Below are positions 32,262-42,498 of a DNA stretch of 64,000 nt, piece by piece. Position numbers and translations under genes: made by a program. The notes beneath the pieces are model-generated. The model was given only the letters and a program-made list of their open reading frames with translations, ran no database searches and was not told where the DNA came from. The DNA comes from JANOZM01 sp031429355 (GTDB lineage Bacteria > Pseudomonadota > Gammaproteobacteria > Burkholderiales > Burkholderiaceae_E). Location of the stretch: contig JANOZM010000013.1 of the NCBI GenBank assembly GCA_031429355.1, forward strand, positions 496,001 through 560,000, written 5' to 3'. Within the stretch, counting starts at the first letter, position 1, and each line of letters begins with the position of its first letter.

Positions 32262-34655
32262 ATGGTTGAAGTAGAAATTGACGGCAAAAAAGTAGAAGTC
32301 GCTGAGGGCAGCATGCTAATTAGCGCTGCTACAGCGGCGGGTGCCTACGTGCCACATTTTTGCTATCACAAGAAATTGTCGATCGCGGCCAACTGCCGGA
32401 TGTGTTTAGTCGATGTAGAAAAAGCACCTAAACCTTTACCTGCTTGTGCGACCCCGGTTGCTCAAGGGATGAAAGTACATACTAAATCTGAAAAAGCCAT
32501 CAAAGCGCAAAAAGGCGTAATGGAGTTTTTACTGATCAACCACCCGCTGGATTGCCCAATTTGCGATCAAGGTGGCGAGTGTCAATTACAAGATTTAGCG
32601 GTTGGTTATGGCGCTTCTAGTTCGCGTTACGACCAAGCCAAACGGGTAGTGTTCCATAAGCCAATGGGTCCGTTAATTTCGGCTCAAGAAATGAGCCGTT
32701 GCATTCATTGCACCCGTTGCGTTCGTTTTGGACAAGAAGTTGCTGGTGTAATGGAAATTGGCATGGCGGGCCGTGGCGAGCATTCCGAGATTATGAGTTT
32801 TGTTGGACGTAGTGTTGAATCGGAATTGTCCGGCAACATGATTGATGTATGTCCTGTCGGTGCGCTTACCAGCAAACCGTTCCGTTACAGCGCTCGAACC
32901 TGGGAGCTATCACGCCTTCGGTCGGTGGCCGCGCATGATTCGTTGGGTTCTAACTTGACAGTACAAGTCAAGGCCAACAAAGTAATGCGGGTTTTGCCGT
33001 ACGAAAACGAAGATGTAAACGAGTGTTGGATTTCAGACCGTGATCGTTTTTCTTACGAGGGCCTTAATTCTCCTGACCGCTTGACTGCACCAATGATTAA
33101 GCAAGACGGTCAATGGCAAACAGTCGATTGGCAAACTGCCTTAGAGTACGCCGGACAAACCTTGTCATCAATTAAGTTAGATGCAGGTGCTGGACAAGTT
33201 GGTTTTCTGGTCAGTCCCAATAGCAGTCTCGAAGAGCTCTCGTTAATCGGCCAGCTAGCGCGTAGCTATGGCTCCGACAATGTTGATTTTCGTTTGCGTC
33301 AATCCGATACTTCAATGCCACTTGAAGGCACGCCTTGGTTAGGTATGAAAGTATCTGAAGTCGCAAAGTTAGACCGCTTGTTATTGGTTGGTGCTGCAAT
33401 TCGTCAAGACCAACCATTGCTGGCTGCGCGTATTCGCCAAGCGGCAAAGCGCGGTCTAAAAGTAAATAGTATTCATGGCATGCAGCAAGACTTGCTAATG
33501 CCAGTGGCTAATCAATGGGCCGTTTCTCCATCGCAATGGGTAGTGGCGCTAAGCCAAGTTAACGATGCTATTCGTGCTCTTAAAGCCGGCGAAACCGCCG
33601 ATCAATTAAGCGCTCGTTTCCCGTCACAATCAATTGCAATTGCGCGTTCATTAAATACTGGTGAAAAGGTTGCTGTGTTACTTGGCAACTCGGCGCAATA
33701 CCATGGCTCGTTCAACCAATTATTGCAACTAGCCCAAGCAATCTCGTCATTAACGTCGGGACGCTTTGGAATACTGGGCGACTCGGCCAATGCCGTTGGC
33801 GGCTATGTTGCAAAGGCGTTTCCGCAAAGCAACGGAGCGAGCACTTCGCAAATGTTTGCGGCTCCAAAAGCAATGCGTGCGTTTGTTCTACTTAACGTAG
33901 AGCCGTCGCAAGATATCGCTAATTCGGCGGCGGCGATGAAGTCGTTAAAAGCAGCCAAGTCCGTGATTGCCATGACTGCTTTTAAAACTCCTGACTTATT
34001 AGAAATTGCAGATTGCCTGTTGCCGATAACGCCGTTTAGCGAATCGCCTGCAACTTACGTCAACACCGAAGGGCGCGTTCAGTCTTCGCAAGCGGTTGTA
34101 AAACCCTTGGGCCAAGCAAGACCCGGTTGGAAAGTGTTACGAGTGTTAGGTAATTTGTTGGAGTTGCCGGGCTTTGATGCAGACTCGGCCGATGAAGTTC
34201 GCGATGCGGTGCTAAAAACTATTGGTACAACAACCGAAGCTGAAGTGGTTACTGTAAATGGTTTGAAAAATGCCTTGCCACTGTGGTCAGGACCATCGCC
34301 GATGCAAGCTAGCCCAGCGATTGAACGTTTAGCCTTAGTCCCGCTATATCGCACCGACGCAATCGTACGTCGTGCCGATTCATTGCAAGAAACGCGTTCT
34401 AGTCGGCTTGCGCACGCGGCAATGCCGGGCGAACTAATGGAACGTTTGGGTTTAACCGTTGGCACACCAGCGCGGTTTACGCAAGGCGAAGGTTCTGCCC
34501 AACTGATCGTTGAGCGGGATGACACCTTGGCGGCGAATACTGTGCGTATTGATGCGGCTCGCCAAGAGACGATTGCCCTTGCCGCAATGTTTGGCGAAAT
34601 CACCGTTAGTGTTGTCGCTTTAACCAGCGCTGCAAGTGCTGCAAAGGTGGCCTAA
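32262..34655 (+). CDS. nuoG: NADH-quinone oxidoreductase subunit G
   Basis: 75-kDa-type subunit, 797 aa. The N-terminal [2Fe-2S] ferredoxin domain has 'FCYHKKLSIAANCRMC' and a later Cys. A His/Cys-ligated 4Fe-4S segment follows ('HPLDCPICDQGGECQLQD'), then a second 4Fe-4S site ('CIHCTRCVRFGQ', 'DVCPVGALTSKPF'). The long molybdopterin-oxidoreductase-like domain from ~220 is catalytically inactive, as usual. The stop overlaps nuoH as TAATG. Confidence 0.97.
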   Translation: MVEVEIDGKKVEVAEGSMLISAATAAGAYVPHFCYHKKLSIAANCRMCLVDVEKAPKPLPACATPVAQGMKVHTKSEKAIKAQKGVMEFLLINHPLDCPICDQGGECQLQDLAVGYGASSSRYDQAKRVVFHKPMGPLISAQEMSRCIHCTRCVRFGQEVAGVMEIGMAGRGEHSEIMSFVGRSVESELSGNMIDVCPVGALTSKPFRYSARTWELSRLRSVAAHDSLGSNLTVQVKANKVMRVLPYENEDVNECWISDRDRFSYEGLNSPDRLTAPMIKQDGQWQTVDWQTALEYAGQTLSSIKLDAGAGQVGFLVSPNSSLEELSLIGQLARSYGSDNVDFRLRQSDTSMPLEGTPWLGMKVSEVAKLDRLLLVGAAIRQDQPLLAARIRQAAKRGLKVNSIHGMQQDLLMPVANQWAVSPSQWVVALSQVNDAIRALKAGETADQLSARFPSQSIAIARSLNTGEKVAVLLGNSAQYHGSFNQLLQLAQAISSLTSGRFGILGDSANAVGGYVAKAFPQSNGASTSQMFAAPKAMRAFVLLNVEPSQDIANSAAAMKSLKAAKSVIAMTAFKTPDLLEIADCLLPITPFSESPATYVNTEGRVQSSQAVVKPLGQARPGWKVLRVLGNLLELPGFDADSADEVRDAVLKTIGTTTEAEVVTVNGLKNALPLWSGPSPMQASPAIERLALVPLYRTDAIVRRADSLQETRSSRLAHAAMPGELMERLGLTVGTPARFTQGEGSAQLIVERDDTLAANTVRIDAARQETIALAAMFGEITVSVVALTSAASAAKVA

Positions 34656-35749
34656 TGGAGATGATTACTTCGTTTGGCAGTAACTTGTTTGGTTCCGTAT
34701 GGCCTGTGGTCTGGAACGTGATCAAAATAATGTGCATCGTACTGCCCGTTATGGGCTGCGTGGCTTACCTAACCCTTTGGGAGCGTAAAGCCATCGGTTG
34801 GATGCAAGTTCGCAAAGGACCCAACCGCGTAGGCCCGTTTGGTTTATTGCAGCCGGTAGCCGACGCCTTAAAGTTGATGCTCAAGGAAATTATCGTTCCG
34901 GCAGCCGCAAGCAAAGCACTTTATATTTTGGCACCCGTAATGACGATCATGCCCGCACTTGCGGCGTGGGCTGTTATGCCGTTTGGTCCTGATACGGCTC
35001 TTTCAAATATCAATGCCGGTTTGTTGTACTTGTTAGCCATTACCTCATTAGAAGTTTACGGCGTAATTTTGGCTGGGTGGGCATCCAATTCTAAGTATGC
35101 ATTTTTAGGCGCCATGCGCGCCTCGGCGCAAATGGTGTCTTACGAGTTAGCCATTGGCTTTGCGCTTGTGTGTGTGGTGATGGTGTCGGGTTCGTTAAAC
35201 ATGACGCAAATTGTTCTGGGCCAAGACAAAGGCTTCTTTGCCGATGCCGGTTGGAACTTTTTGTCGTGGAACTGGTTGCCACTATTGCCGGTGTTTGTGG
35301 TTTACATTATTTCCGCAGTCGCGGAAACCAATCGTCATCCATTCGACGTTGTTGAAGGTGAATCTGAAATTGTTGCCGGCCACATGGTTGAGTATTCCGG
35401 CATGGCCTTTGCAATTTTCTTTTTGGCCGAATACGCCAACATGATTTTGTTGTCTGCCCTAGCATCTATTTTGTTCTTGGGCGGCTGGACATCGCCTATC
35501 GAGTTTGCCGCCTTGGGTTTAAAGACCCCGCAATTTATTGTCGATTCGATGTGGTTCTGGAACTGGTTGTGGTTATTTGCAAAAACGTTTTGCGTAGTGT
35601 CACTATTTATTTGGTTCCGCGCTTCGTTCCCGCGCTATCGCTACGATCAAATTATGCGTCTAGGTTGGAAGATTTTTATTCCTGTGACTTTGCTGTGGAT
35701 TGTGGTGATCGCAATCTGGATTTACAGCCCTCTTAATATTTGGAAATAA
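34655..35749 (+). CDS. nuoH: NADH-quinone oxidoreductase subunit H
   Basis: ND1 homologue at the junction of peripheral and membrane arms, 364 aa with about eight to nine transmembrane helices. Signatures are 'LWERKAIGWMQVRKGPNRVGP' (residues ~43-63), 'RASAQMVSYELAIGF' and 'AETNRHPFDVVEGESEIVAG' with the conserved acidic residues near the quinone tunnel. It overlaps nuoG by one base. Confidence 0.97.
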   Translation: MEMITSFGSNLFGSVWPVVWNVIKIMCIVLPVMGCVAYLTLWERKAIGWMQVRKGPNRVGPFGLLQPVADALKLMLKEIIVPAAASKALYILAPVMTIMPALAAWAVMPFGPDTALSNINAGLLYLLAITSLEVYGVILAGWASNSKYAFLGAMRASAQMVSYELAIGFALVCVVMVSGSLNMTQIVLGQDKGFFADAGWNFLSWNWLPLLPVFVVYIISAVAETNRHPFDVVEGESEIVAGHMVEYSGMAFAIFFLAEYANMILLSALASILFLGGWTSPIEFAALGLKTPQFIVDSMWFWNWLWLFAKTFCVVSLFIWFRASFPRYRYDQIMRLGWKIFIPVTLLWIVVIAIWIYSPLNIWK

Positions 35750-35756
35750 ATACATC

Positions 35757-36245
35757 ATGGCTGCAATTTCCGAATTCGTATCGAGCTTCATGCTTAAAGA
35801 GCTTCTTAAAGGTTTGAAGCTTACCGGTAAGTACATGTTTTCGCGTTCGATAACGGTTCAATATCCAGAAGAAAAAACCCCAATGTCCCCGCGTTTTCGG
35901 GGGCTGCATGCTTTGCGCCGTTACGAAAACGGCGAAGAGCGCTGCATCGCCTGTAAATTGTGCGAAGCCGTTTGCCCGGCCATGGCAATTACGATCGAAT
36001 CAGAAGTGCGTGAAGACGGATCGCGTCGTACTTCACGTTATGACATCGATTTAACCAAGTGTATTTTTTGCGGCTTTTGCGAAGAGTCCTGTCCGGTTGA
36101 TTCAATTGTCGAAACCAATATTCACGAGTATCACGGTGAAAAGCGTGGTGATCTTTATTTCACCAAAGAGATGTTGCTCGCTGTTGGCGACAAATTTGAA
36201 CCCGAAATCGCTAAGGCCCGTGAAGCCGACGCGCGGTATCGTTAA
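35757..36245 (+). CDS. nuoI: NADH-quinone oxidoreductase subunit I
   Basis: TYKY-type subunit with two [4Fe-4S] clusters (N6a/N6b). The 162-aa product has 'CIACKLCEAVCPAMAI' and 'CIFCGFCEESCPVDSI', eight Cys in the 8Fe ferredoxin pattern. 'RFRGLHALRRYENGEERC' precedes them. It starts 8 bp after nuoH. Confidence 0.98.
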   Translation: MAAISEFVSSFMLKELLKGLKLTGKYMFSRSITVQYPEEKTPMSPRFRGLHALRRYENGEERCIACKLCEAVCPAMAITIESEVREDGSRRTSRYDIDLTKCIFCGFCEESCPVDSIVETNIHEYHGEKRGDLYFTKEMLLAVGDKFEPEIAKAREADARYR

Positions 36246-36260
36246 GCGCGATTGTTATTA

Positions 36261-36929
36261 ATGAACGCAATGGATTTTCAAACTTTTTTGTTTTGGGCTT
36301 TTTCTACGGTTATCGTCGCCAGTGCCCTGGCCGTCGTATCGGTGCGTAACCCGGTACATGCGGCCCTGTATTTAGTGCTAACCTTTTTTACCACAGCAGG
36401 TATTTGGTTACTGCTGCAGGCCGAGTTTTTAGCCATCACCTTGGTGTTGGTTTACGTCGGCGCTGTAATGGTATTGTTTTTGTTTGTGGTGATGATGCTT
36501 GACGTTAACTTAGACGAGTTACGCACGAAGTTTAAGCAGCACTCTTTTGTTGCGGGCTTAGTCGGTAGCGTCATGTTGTTAGAGCTGTTGTTAGTGATTT
36601 CATCTAACTTTTCTAGTGTAAAACTTGCCAACGTACCGAAACCGGCTGCGCCTATTAATAATACCGCTGCATTGGGTGCAAAGTTGTACACCGAATACGT
36701 CTATCCATTCGAAATTGCTGCGGTGTTGCTATTGGTTGCGATTATTGCTGCTATTGCACTCACACTTCGTAAGCGTAAAGACTCTAAATATCAAGATCCG
36801 TCAGCTGCCGTGCGTGTAAAAGCTAGCGATCGTTTAACGATGGTCAAAGTCGAATCGCAAAAAGAGATTTTTGTTAAAGATGAACCACCTGCAAATCCAA
36901 CTACCGAAGCAAATAAGGGGGCCGCGTAA
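36261..36929 (+). CDS. nuoJ: NADH-quinone oxidoreductase subunit J
   Basis: ND6 homologue, about 222 aa with five transmembrane helices. The pi-bulge helix 'FLAITLVLVYVGAVMVLFLFVVMML' (around residues 56-80) is diagnostic. The C-terminal ~45 residues are polar and extend beyond the last helix. The start is ambiguous among TTG 36252, ATG 36261 and ATG 36270. 36270 (MDFQTFLFW) resembles the family start; 36261 is given as a compromise, as no strong ribosome binding site decides. Confidence 0.95.
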   Translation: MNAMDFQTFLFWAFSTVIVASALAVVSVRNPVHAALYLVLTFFTTAGIWLLLQAEFLAITLVLVYVGAVMVLFLFVVMMLDVNLDELRTKFKQHSFVAGLVGSVMLLELLLVISSNFSSVKLANVPKPAAPINNTAALGAKLYTEYVYPFEIAAVLLLVAIIAAIALTLRKRKDSKYQDPSAAVRVKASDRLTMVKVESQKEIFVKDEPPANPTTEANKGAA

Positions 36930-37249
36930 TGGCTTTGTTTAGCACCTTAACCCTCGCTCACTTTTTAGGTCTTGGCGCGATTTTGTTCGCAATTAGTGTT
37001 GTGGGTATTTTTTTGAATCGGCGCAATGTCATCATTTTGTTGATGGCCATTGAGCTGATGCTGTTAGCGGTGAATATTAATTTTGTGGCCTTCTCGCATT
37101 TCTTAAACGATGCGGCTGGGCAAATAATGGTGTTCTTCATTTTGACTGTAGCGGCTGCAGAGTCCGCTATTGGGCTCGCGATTTTGGTCGTGTTATTTAG
37201 AAACTTAAATACGATCAATGTTCAAGAGCTAGACAACCTCAAAGGCTAA
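36929..37249 (+). CDS. nuoK: NADH-quinone oxidoreductase subunit K
   Basis: ND4L homologue, 106 aa with three transmembrane helices. 'GIFLNRRNVIILLMAIELMLLAVNINFVAF' (residues 25-54) holds the two conserved membrane Glu of the proton path, together with 'AAAESAIGLAILVVLFR'. The ATG shares a base with the nuoJ stop (TAATG). Confidence 0.97.
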   Translation: MALFSTLTLAHFLGLGAILFAISVVGIFLNRRNVIILLMAIELMLLAVNINFVAFSHFLNDAAGQIMVFFILTVAAAESAIGLAILVVLFRNLNTINVQELDNLKG

Positions 37250-37268
37250 GCCAAGGAACCAAGGACGC

Positions 37269-39314
37269 ATGAAGACGTCTTATCTTATCGCCGCGTTTGC
37301 GCCCTTAGTCGGCGCCATCATCGCGGGTTTTTTTGGCAAGCGCATTGGGCGTACCCTTAGCCATTGGGTAACCATCATCGGCGTAGCAGTATCGCTAATC
37401 GCATCGTTAACTGTGTTGCGCGATGTATTGGCTGGCGAACGCTTTAATGGCGATCTGTACACGTGGGCAACTATCGGTGGTGTCAACTTAGCGGTTGGTT
37501 TTTTAATTGACCCGCTGACCGTCACCATGATGTGCGTTGTTACTAGCGTATCGTTAATGGTGCATGTTTATACCATCGGTTACATGGCAGAAGACGAGGG
37601 CTACACGCGCTTTTTCTCTTATATCAGCCTATTTACTTTTGCGATGATGATGTTGGTCATGAGCAATAATTTCTTGCAGCTATTCTTTGGCTGGGAAGCA
37701 GTAGGTTTGGTATCGTATTTGCTAATTGGCTTTTGGTTTACGCGCCCAACCGCTATTTACGCAAACATGAAAGCGTTTTTAGTGAACCGGGTTGGTGATT
37801 TTGGTTTTGCATTGGGTATCGGTTTGGTATTGGCTCACTTTGGTAGCTTGCATTACGCCGAAGTGTTTAAAATTGCGCCCAGCCTTGCTGGTAAAACAAT
37901 CAACCTATTAGGCGCTGCCGAGTGGTCGTTGCTAACAGTTACTTGTATTTGTTTGTTCATCGGCGCAATGGGTAAGTCGGCTCAGTTTCCACTACATGTT
38001 TGGCTACCTGATTCGATGGAAGGCCCAACGCCAATTTCAGCGCTAATTCACGCGGCTACGATGGTAACCGCGGGTATTTTTATGGTGTCCAGAATGTCTC
38101 CGTTGTTTGAGATGTCGGACACAGCACTAGGGTTTGTAATGATCATCGGTGCTATCACCGCACTGTTCATGGGCTTTTTGGGTATTGTCCAAAACGATAT
38201 AAAACGCGTCATCGCTTACTCAACTCTCTCGCAATTGGGTTACATGACCGTTGCCTTGGGTGCATCGGCTTATTCTGTTGCTATCTTTCACCTAATGACA
38301 CACGCGTTTTTCAAAGCCTTGCTGTTCCTAGGCGCCGGCTCGGTCATTATGGGCATGCACCACGACCAAGATATTCGCAATATGGGCGGCCTCCGAAAAT
38401 ACATGCCGGTTACTTGGATCGTGTTTTTAATTGGTACTTTGGCCTTAATTGGTACACCTTTCTTTGCCGGCTTTTATTCAAAAGAATCGATTATCGAAGC
38501 CGCTCGGTTTGCTAACGTGCCGGGTGCTACTTTTGCATTTTATGCATTAGAGGTCGGTGTGTTTGTAACCGCATTTTATTCGATGCGGGTTTATTTTTTA
38601 GTGTTCCACGGTAAACCACGTTGGGGTCAACATGCAGTGGGCCATGCGGCTCACGCAAGTGACGATCACGCCCACAAAGATGAAGCGCATGATGATCACG
38701 ATCATCATCACGGCCTTGGCCCTAATGACAAGCCACACGAATCACCAGCTGTGGTTACAGCACCGTTAATTTTGTTGGCCATCCCGTCGGTCATTATTGG
38801 TGCGGTTTGCGCTGGTCCATTTTTGTTTAGCGATTTCTTTAAGGGCATCATCGCCGTTTCCGACAAGCATCCCGCAATGGCCGAGCTCGGTAAACATTTC
38901 CATGGTTGGGTTGCAATGGGCTTGCACGGCTTTGTTACGTTTCCGTTCTGGATCATGGTCGCGGGCGTTGTTAGCGCTTGGTATTGCTACATGGTCAACC
39001 CTAAAGTACCGGCTTGGTTTGCTGACAAGTTTTCGTTCGTTCGCAACATCCTAGAAAACAAATATTTCATGGATCGTTTTAATGAAATCGTGTTTGCCGG
39101 TGGCTCGTTAAAGTTGGGCCGTGGCTTCTGGAAAGTCGGCGACCAAACAATTATTGACGGCGGTTTAGTTAACGGCAGTGCGCGATTAGTCGGTTGGTTC
39201 TCGGGCCTAGTGCGTCAAGTGCAAACTGGATTCTTGTATCACTATGCTTTCGCAATGATTGTCGGTGTAGCGGTCTTGATGTTGTGGATTGTTTTACCGC
39301 TGTTGCGTCGTTAA
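37269..39314 (+). CDS. nuoL: NADH-quinone oxidoreductase subunit L
   Basis: Antiporter-like proton-pumping subunit (ND5), 681 aa with about 16 transmembrane helices. 'FFGWEAVGLVSYLLIGFW' with the key Glu, 'GKSAQFPLHVWLPDSMEGPTP' (residues ~236-256) and 'HAFFKALLFLGAGS' are present. Between helices, around residues 450-495 (38620-38750), there is a loop with more than a dozen His plus many Asp ('HDDHDHHHGLG'), unusual in density though loops vary here. The C-terminal amphipathic helix region is normal. Confidence 0.97.
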   Translation: MKTSYLIAAFAPLVGAIIAGFFGKRIGRTLSHWVTIIGVAVSLIASLTVLRDVLAGERFNGDLYTWATIGGVNLAVGFLIDPLTVTMMCVVTSVSLMVHVYTIGYMAEDEGYTRFFSYISLFTFAMMMLVMSNNFLQLFFGWEAVGLVSYLLIGFWFTRPTAIYANMKAFLVNRVGDFGFALGIGLVLAHFGSLHYAEVFKIAPSLAGKTINLLGAAEWSLLTVTCICLFIGAMGKSAQFPLHVWLPDSMEGPTPISALIHAATMVTAGIFMVSRMSPLFEMSDTALGFVMIIGAITALFMGFLGIVQNDIKRVIAYSTLSQLGYMTVALGASAYSVAIFHLMTHAFFKALLFLGAGSVIMGMHHDQDIRNMGGLRKYMPVTWIVFLIGTLALIGTPFFAGFYSKESIIEAARFANVPGATFAFYALEVGVFVTAFYSMRVYFLVFHGKPRWGQHAVGHAAHASDDHAHKDEAHDDHDHHHGLGPNDKPHESPAVVTAPLILLAIPSVIIGAVCAGPFLFSDFFKGIIAVSDKHPAMAELGKHFHGWVAMGLHGFVTFPFWIMVAGVVSAWYCYMVNPKVPAWFADKFSFVRNILENKYFMDRFNEIVFAGGSLKLGRGFWKVGDQTIIDGGLVNGSARLVGWFSGLVRQVQTGFLYHYAFAMIVGVAVLMLWIVLPLLRR

Positions 39315-39377
39315 GTTCGAAGTTTGTTTTTTTGTAAATTAGTAGTACCTTAGCAGCGAAAAAAATTAGAAAATAAA

Positions 39378-40862
39378 ATGGTTAATTCATCTCTGTTACT
39401 CAGCGCCTCGATCTGGATACCGATATTTTTCGGGCTAGTGATCTTGGCTTTGGGTAATGACCGTAACCCAGCCGCTGTTAGAACAGTTTCATTAATTGGC
39501 GGGTTAGCTGGTTTGCTTCCAACAATTCCGTTGATCTTAAATTTTGATCGAACTTCAGCAGTACTTCAGTTCGTAGAAAAACTGAATTGGATTGATCGTT
39601 ACAACGCGTTCTACCATTTAGGCGTAGATGGCTTATCCGTATGGTTTGTCATTCTTACTGCTTTCATCACAATCATTGTTATTTTGGCTGGATGGGAAGT
39701 CATCACCGAACGTGTTGCTCAATACAATGCTGCGTTCTTAATTTTATCGGGCCTTATGATCGGCGTGTTTTCTTCCGCTGATGGTTTACTGTTTTACATC
39801 TTCTTTGAAGCAACCCTAATTCCAATGTACGTCATTATTGGTGTGTGGGGCGGTGCAAACCGTATGTATGCCGCTTTCAAGTTTTTCTTGTATACGTTAC
39901 TCGGTTCATTGCTCACCTTAGTTGCCATTATCTATTTATACAACCAAGCCAATACGTTCGAAATTGCTGCTTGGCATAAATTGCCACTAAGCCTCAAAGA
40001 ACAAACTTACATTTTCTTGGCTTTCCTAATGGCGTTCTCGGTCAAAGTGCCAATGTGGCCAGTGCATACTTGGCTGCCCGACGCTCACGTTGAAGCCCCC
40101 ACGGGTGGCTCCGTTGTGTTGGCTGCCATTATGCTCAAGCTTGGTGCTTACGGCTTCTTGCGATTCTCGTTGCCAATTGCACCCGACGCCAGCCGCGCCC
40201 TTGATGATCTAATGATTGGCTTGTCGTTAGTAGCGGTTGTCTATATTGGCTTTGTCGCTTTGGTGCAAACCGATATGAAAAAGTTAGTGGCGTATTCATC
40301 AATCGCCCACATGGGTTTTGTGACCCTCGGCTTTTTTATGTTTAACCAAATGGGAATGCAAGGCGCGATTGTACAAATGATCTCGCACGGCTTTATTTCC
40401 GCGGCCATGTTCTTGTGTATCGGCGTTTTGTACGACCGCATGCACTCGCGCAACATTGCCGACTACGGTGGTGTTGTCAACACGATGCCAAAGTTTGCCG
40501 CCTTCTCGTTGTTGTTCGCAATGGCCAATTGCGGCTTACCGGCAACTAGCGGATTCGTTGGCGAATTTATGGTAATTCTTGGTGCGGTTCAATACAATTT
40601 TTGGGTCGCGTTTGCAGCAACTAGCACTTTAATATTAAGCGCTGCTTATTCGCTGTGGATGTATAAACGGGTCATTTTTGGGGCGATTGCTAATGCCCAC
40701 GTAGCCGAGCTAAAAGACATCAACCGACGTGAGTTTTGGATTCTGGCGCTTCTTGCGTTTTTTGTAATGGCGATGGGCTTGTACCCAAAAATCTTTACTG
40801 ACATTAGCGAAGTATCCGTAGCTGAACTTTTAAAGCACGTAGCTGCTACGAAGATTAAATAA
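39378..40862 (+). CDS. nuoM: NADH-quinone oxidoreductase subunit M
   Basis: Antiporter-like subunit (ND4), 494 aa with about 14 transmembrane helices. Key blocks are 'FFEATLIPMYVIIGVWGG' with the pumping Glu, 'FSVKVPMWPVHTWLPDAHVE' with the Lys, and 'YSSIAHMGFVTLG'. It starts 63 bp after nuoL, a larger gap than elsewhere in the operon, with an AT-rich leader. Confidence 0.97.
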   Translation: MVNSSLLLSASIWIPIFFGLVILALGNDRNPAAVRTVSLIGGLAGLLPTIPLILNFDRTSAVLQFVEKLNWIDRYNAFYHLGVDGLSVWFVILTAFITIIVILAGWEVITERVAQYNAAFLILSGLMIGVFSSADGLLFYIFFEATLIPMYVIIGVWGGANRMYAAFKFFLYTLLGSLLTLVAIIYLYNQANTFEIAAWHKLPLSLKEQTYIFLAFLMAFSVKVPMWPVHTWLPDAHVEAPTGGSVVLAAIMLKLGAYGFLRFSLPIAPDASRALDDLMIGLSLVAVVYIGFVALVQTDMKKLVAYSSIAHMGFVTLGFFMFNQMGMQGAIVQMISHGFISAAMFLCIGVLYDRMHSRNIADYGGVVNTMPKFAAFSLLFAMANCGLPATSGFVGEFMVILGAVQYNFWVAFAATSTLILSAAYSLWMYKRVIFGAIANAHVAELKDINRREFWILALLAFFVMAMGLYPKIFTDISEVSVAELLKHVAATKIK

Positions 40863-40863
40863 G

Positions 40864-42471
40864 ATGAGTACAACTACCGTGTTTACTAGCGTGACTCAAA
40901 CCACCGTCCCAGCGCAGCTAATGACTGTGTTGCCAGAGATTTTAATGTTGGTGGCAACCCTTTTGGTTTTGCTGATCGATATTTTTAAACCAGCAGCAGC
41001 CACAGGCAATATTCAGAACGCGACCACTGGAAATACCGCAGGCGTTAAAGGATCGTTTTGGCGTACCGATCTTTGGGCTGTTGCCGCTATTGCTCCTGCT
41101 TTTATTGCCACCCTCATGCAAATGTTTGGCCCAACGCAGTATGCGTTTTCGGGGATGTATGTAGCCGATGATTTTGCGCATCTGCTAAAGCTTTGCGCCT
41201 ATATTGCGGTAGCCGTCAGTTTTATCTATGGCGGCGTTTATTTAGAACAGCGCAATATGCGTCGTGGCGAGTTTTATTTGCTCGGACTGTTTGCACTGTT
41301 GGGCATGATGGTCATGATTTCGGCCAACAATTTGCTGGTCGTGTATGTCGGTCTCGAGCTGCTTAGCTTGTCATTGTATGCAATGGCAGCGTTGCGCCGA
41401 GATTCTGTGCAAGCGACCGAAGCAGCCATGAAGTATTTTGTCTTGGGTGCCTTAGCGTCAGGCTTTTTGTTATACGGCATGTCGATGGTGTACGGTGGTG
41501 CTGGCACTCTCGAAATTCCAAAAATTGCCAAAGCGTTAAGCGCAGCCAATGTAGAACGAACAGCGGTGTTTGGTGTGGTGTTTATAGTTGCAGGGCTTGC
41601 GTTTAAATTTGGCGCAGTGCCATTTCACATGTGGGTTCCCGATGTTTACGAGGGCACCCCAAGCGCAGTGACTTTGTTAATTGCTGGCGCACCTAAATTA
41701 GCGGCTTTTGCAATTGCATTCCGAATGTTGGTCGAAGGTTTGTCCGCTATTTCGGGCGATTGGCAGCAAATGCTGATGATGCTTTCTGTAGCGTCCATCG
41801 CCCTTGGTAATTTAGTGGCCATTGCGCAAACAAATTTTAAGCGCATGTTGGCTTACTCAGCTATCTCGCATGTTGGTTTTGTCTTTTTAGGTTTAATTAG
41901 TGGCGTGGCCTTCGGCACCCTCGGTGGCAATCCCGCTACGATTGGTGTTACTAGTTTAGAAGCCGCTAAGTTAATGGCGACCGAAGCCTACGCTGCTTCG
42001 ACTTTTTACGTCATTATTTATGTGCTGATGACTTTAGGCACCTTTGGTGTCTTGATGGCCTTAGCCCGCAAGGGTTTTGAATGCGATCAAATTGACGACC
42101 TTAAAGGGCTTGTAAAGCGCGAACCATGGTTAGCTTTAGTCTTATTGTTACTCATGTTTTCCATGGCGGGCATTCCTCCGTTAGTTGGCTTTTACGCCAA
42201 GTTTGCAGTGTTGGCAGCCGTGGTTAAGGCAGGCTATGTTTGGTTAGCCGTATTTGCCGTGTTGTTCTCATTAATTGGTGCCTTCTATTACTTGCGTATT
42301 GTGAAGCTAATGATTTTTGACGCACCGACAGACAAAGAGCCAATCGTAATTCCAAACGGTGCCAAGGCTACCTTGGCGGTTAATGGGTTCCTAATTATTG
42401 CGTTAGGTATTTTGCCTGCTGGACTACTAGCGGTGTGCCTGCGAGCAGTACAAGCGGCTCTAGGTACCTAA
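40864..42471 (+). CDS. nuoN: NADH-quinone oxidoreductase subunit N
   Basis: Antiporter-like subunit (ND2), 535 aa. 'VVYVGLELLSLSLYAMAALRR' contains the conserved Glu, and 'GLAFKFGAVPFHMWVPDVYEG' (residues ~240-262) the Lys. 'YSAISHVGFVFLG' and 'MFSMAGIPPLVGFYAKF' are also typical. It starts one base after the nuoM stop and is the last complex I gene. Confidence 0.97.
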   Translation: MSTTTVFTSVTQTTVPAQLMTVLPEILMLVATLLVLLIDIFKPAAATGNIQNATTGNTAGVKGSFWRTDLWAVAAIAPAFIATLMQMFGPTQYAFSGMYVADDFAHLLKLCAYIAVAVSFIYGGVYLEQRNMRRGEFYLLGLFALLGMMVMISANNLLVVYVGLELLSLSLYAMAALRRDSVQATEAAMKYFVLGALASGFLLYGMSMVYGGAGTLEIPKIAKALSAANVERTAVFGVVFIVAGLAFKFGAVPFHMWVPDVYEGTPSAVTLLIAGAPKLAAFAIAFRMLVEGLSAISGDWQQMLMMLSVASIALGNLVAIAQTNFKRMLAYSAISHVGFVFLGLISGVAFGTLGGNPATIGVTSLEAAKLMATEAYAASTFYVIIYVLMTLGTFGVLMALARKGFECDQIDDLKGLVKREPWLALVLLLLMFSMAGIPPLVGFYAKFAVLAAVVKAGYVWLAVFAVLFSLIGAFYYLRIVKLMIFDAPTDKEPIVIPNGAKATLAVNGFLIIALGILPAGLLAVCLRAVQAALGT

Positions 42472-42498
42472 TATGTGCTGCTTGATGGTTCTTTGTTG

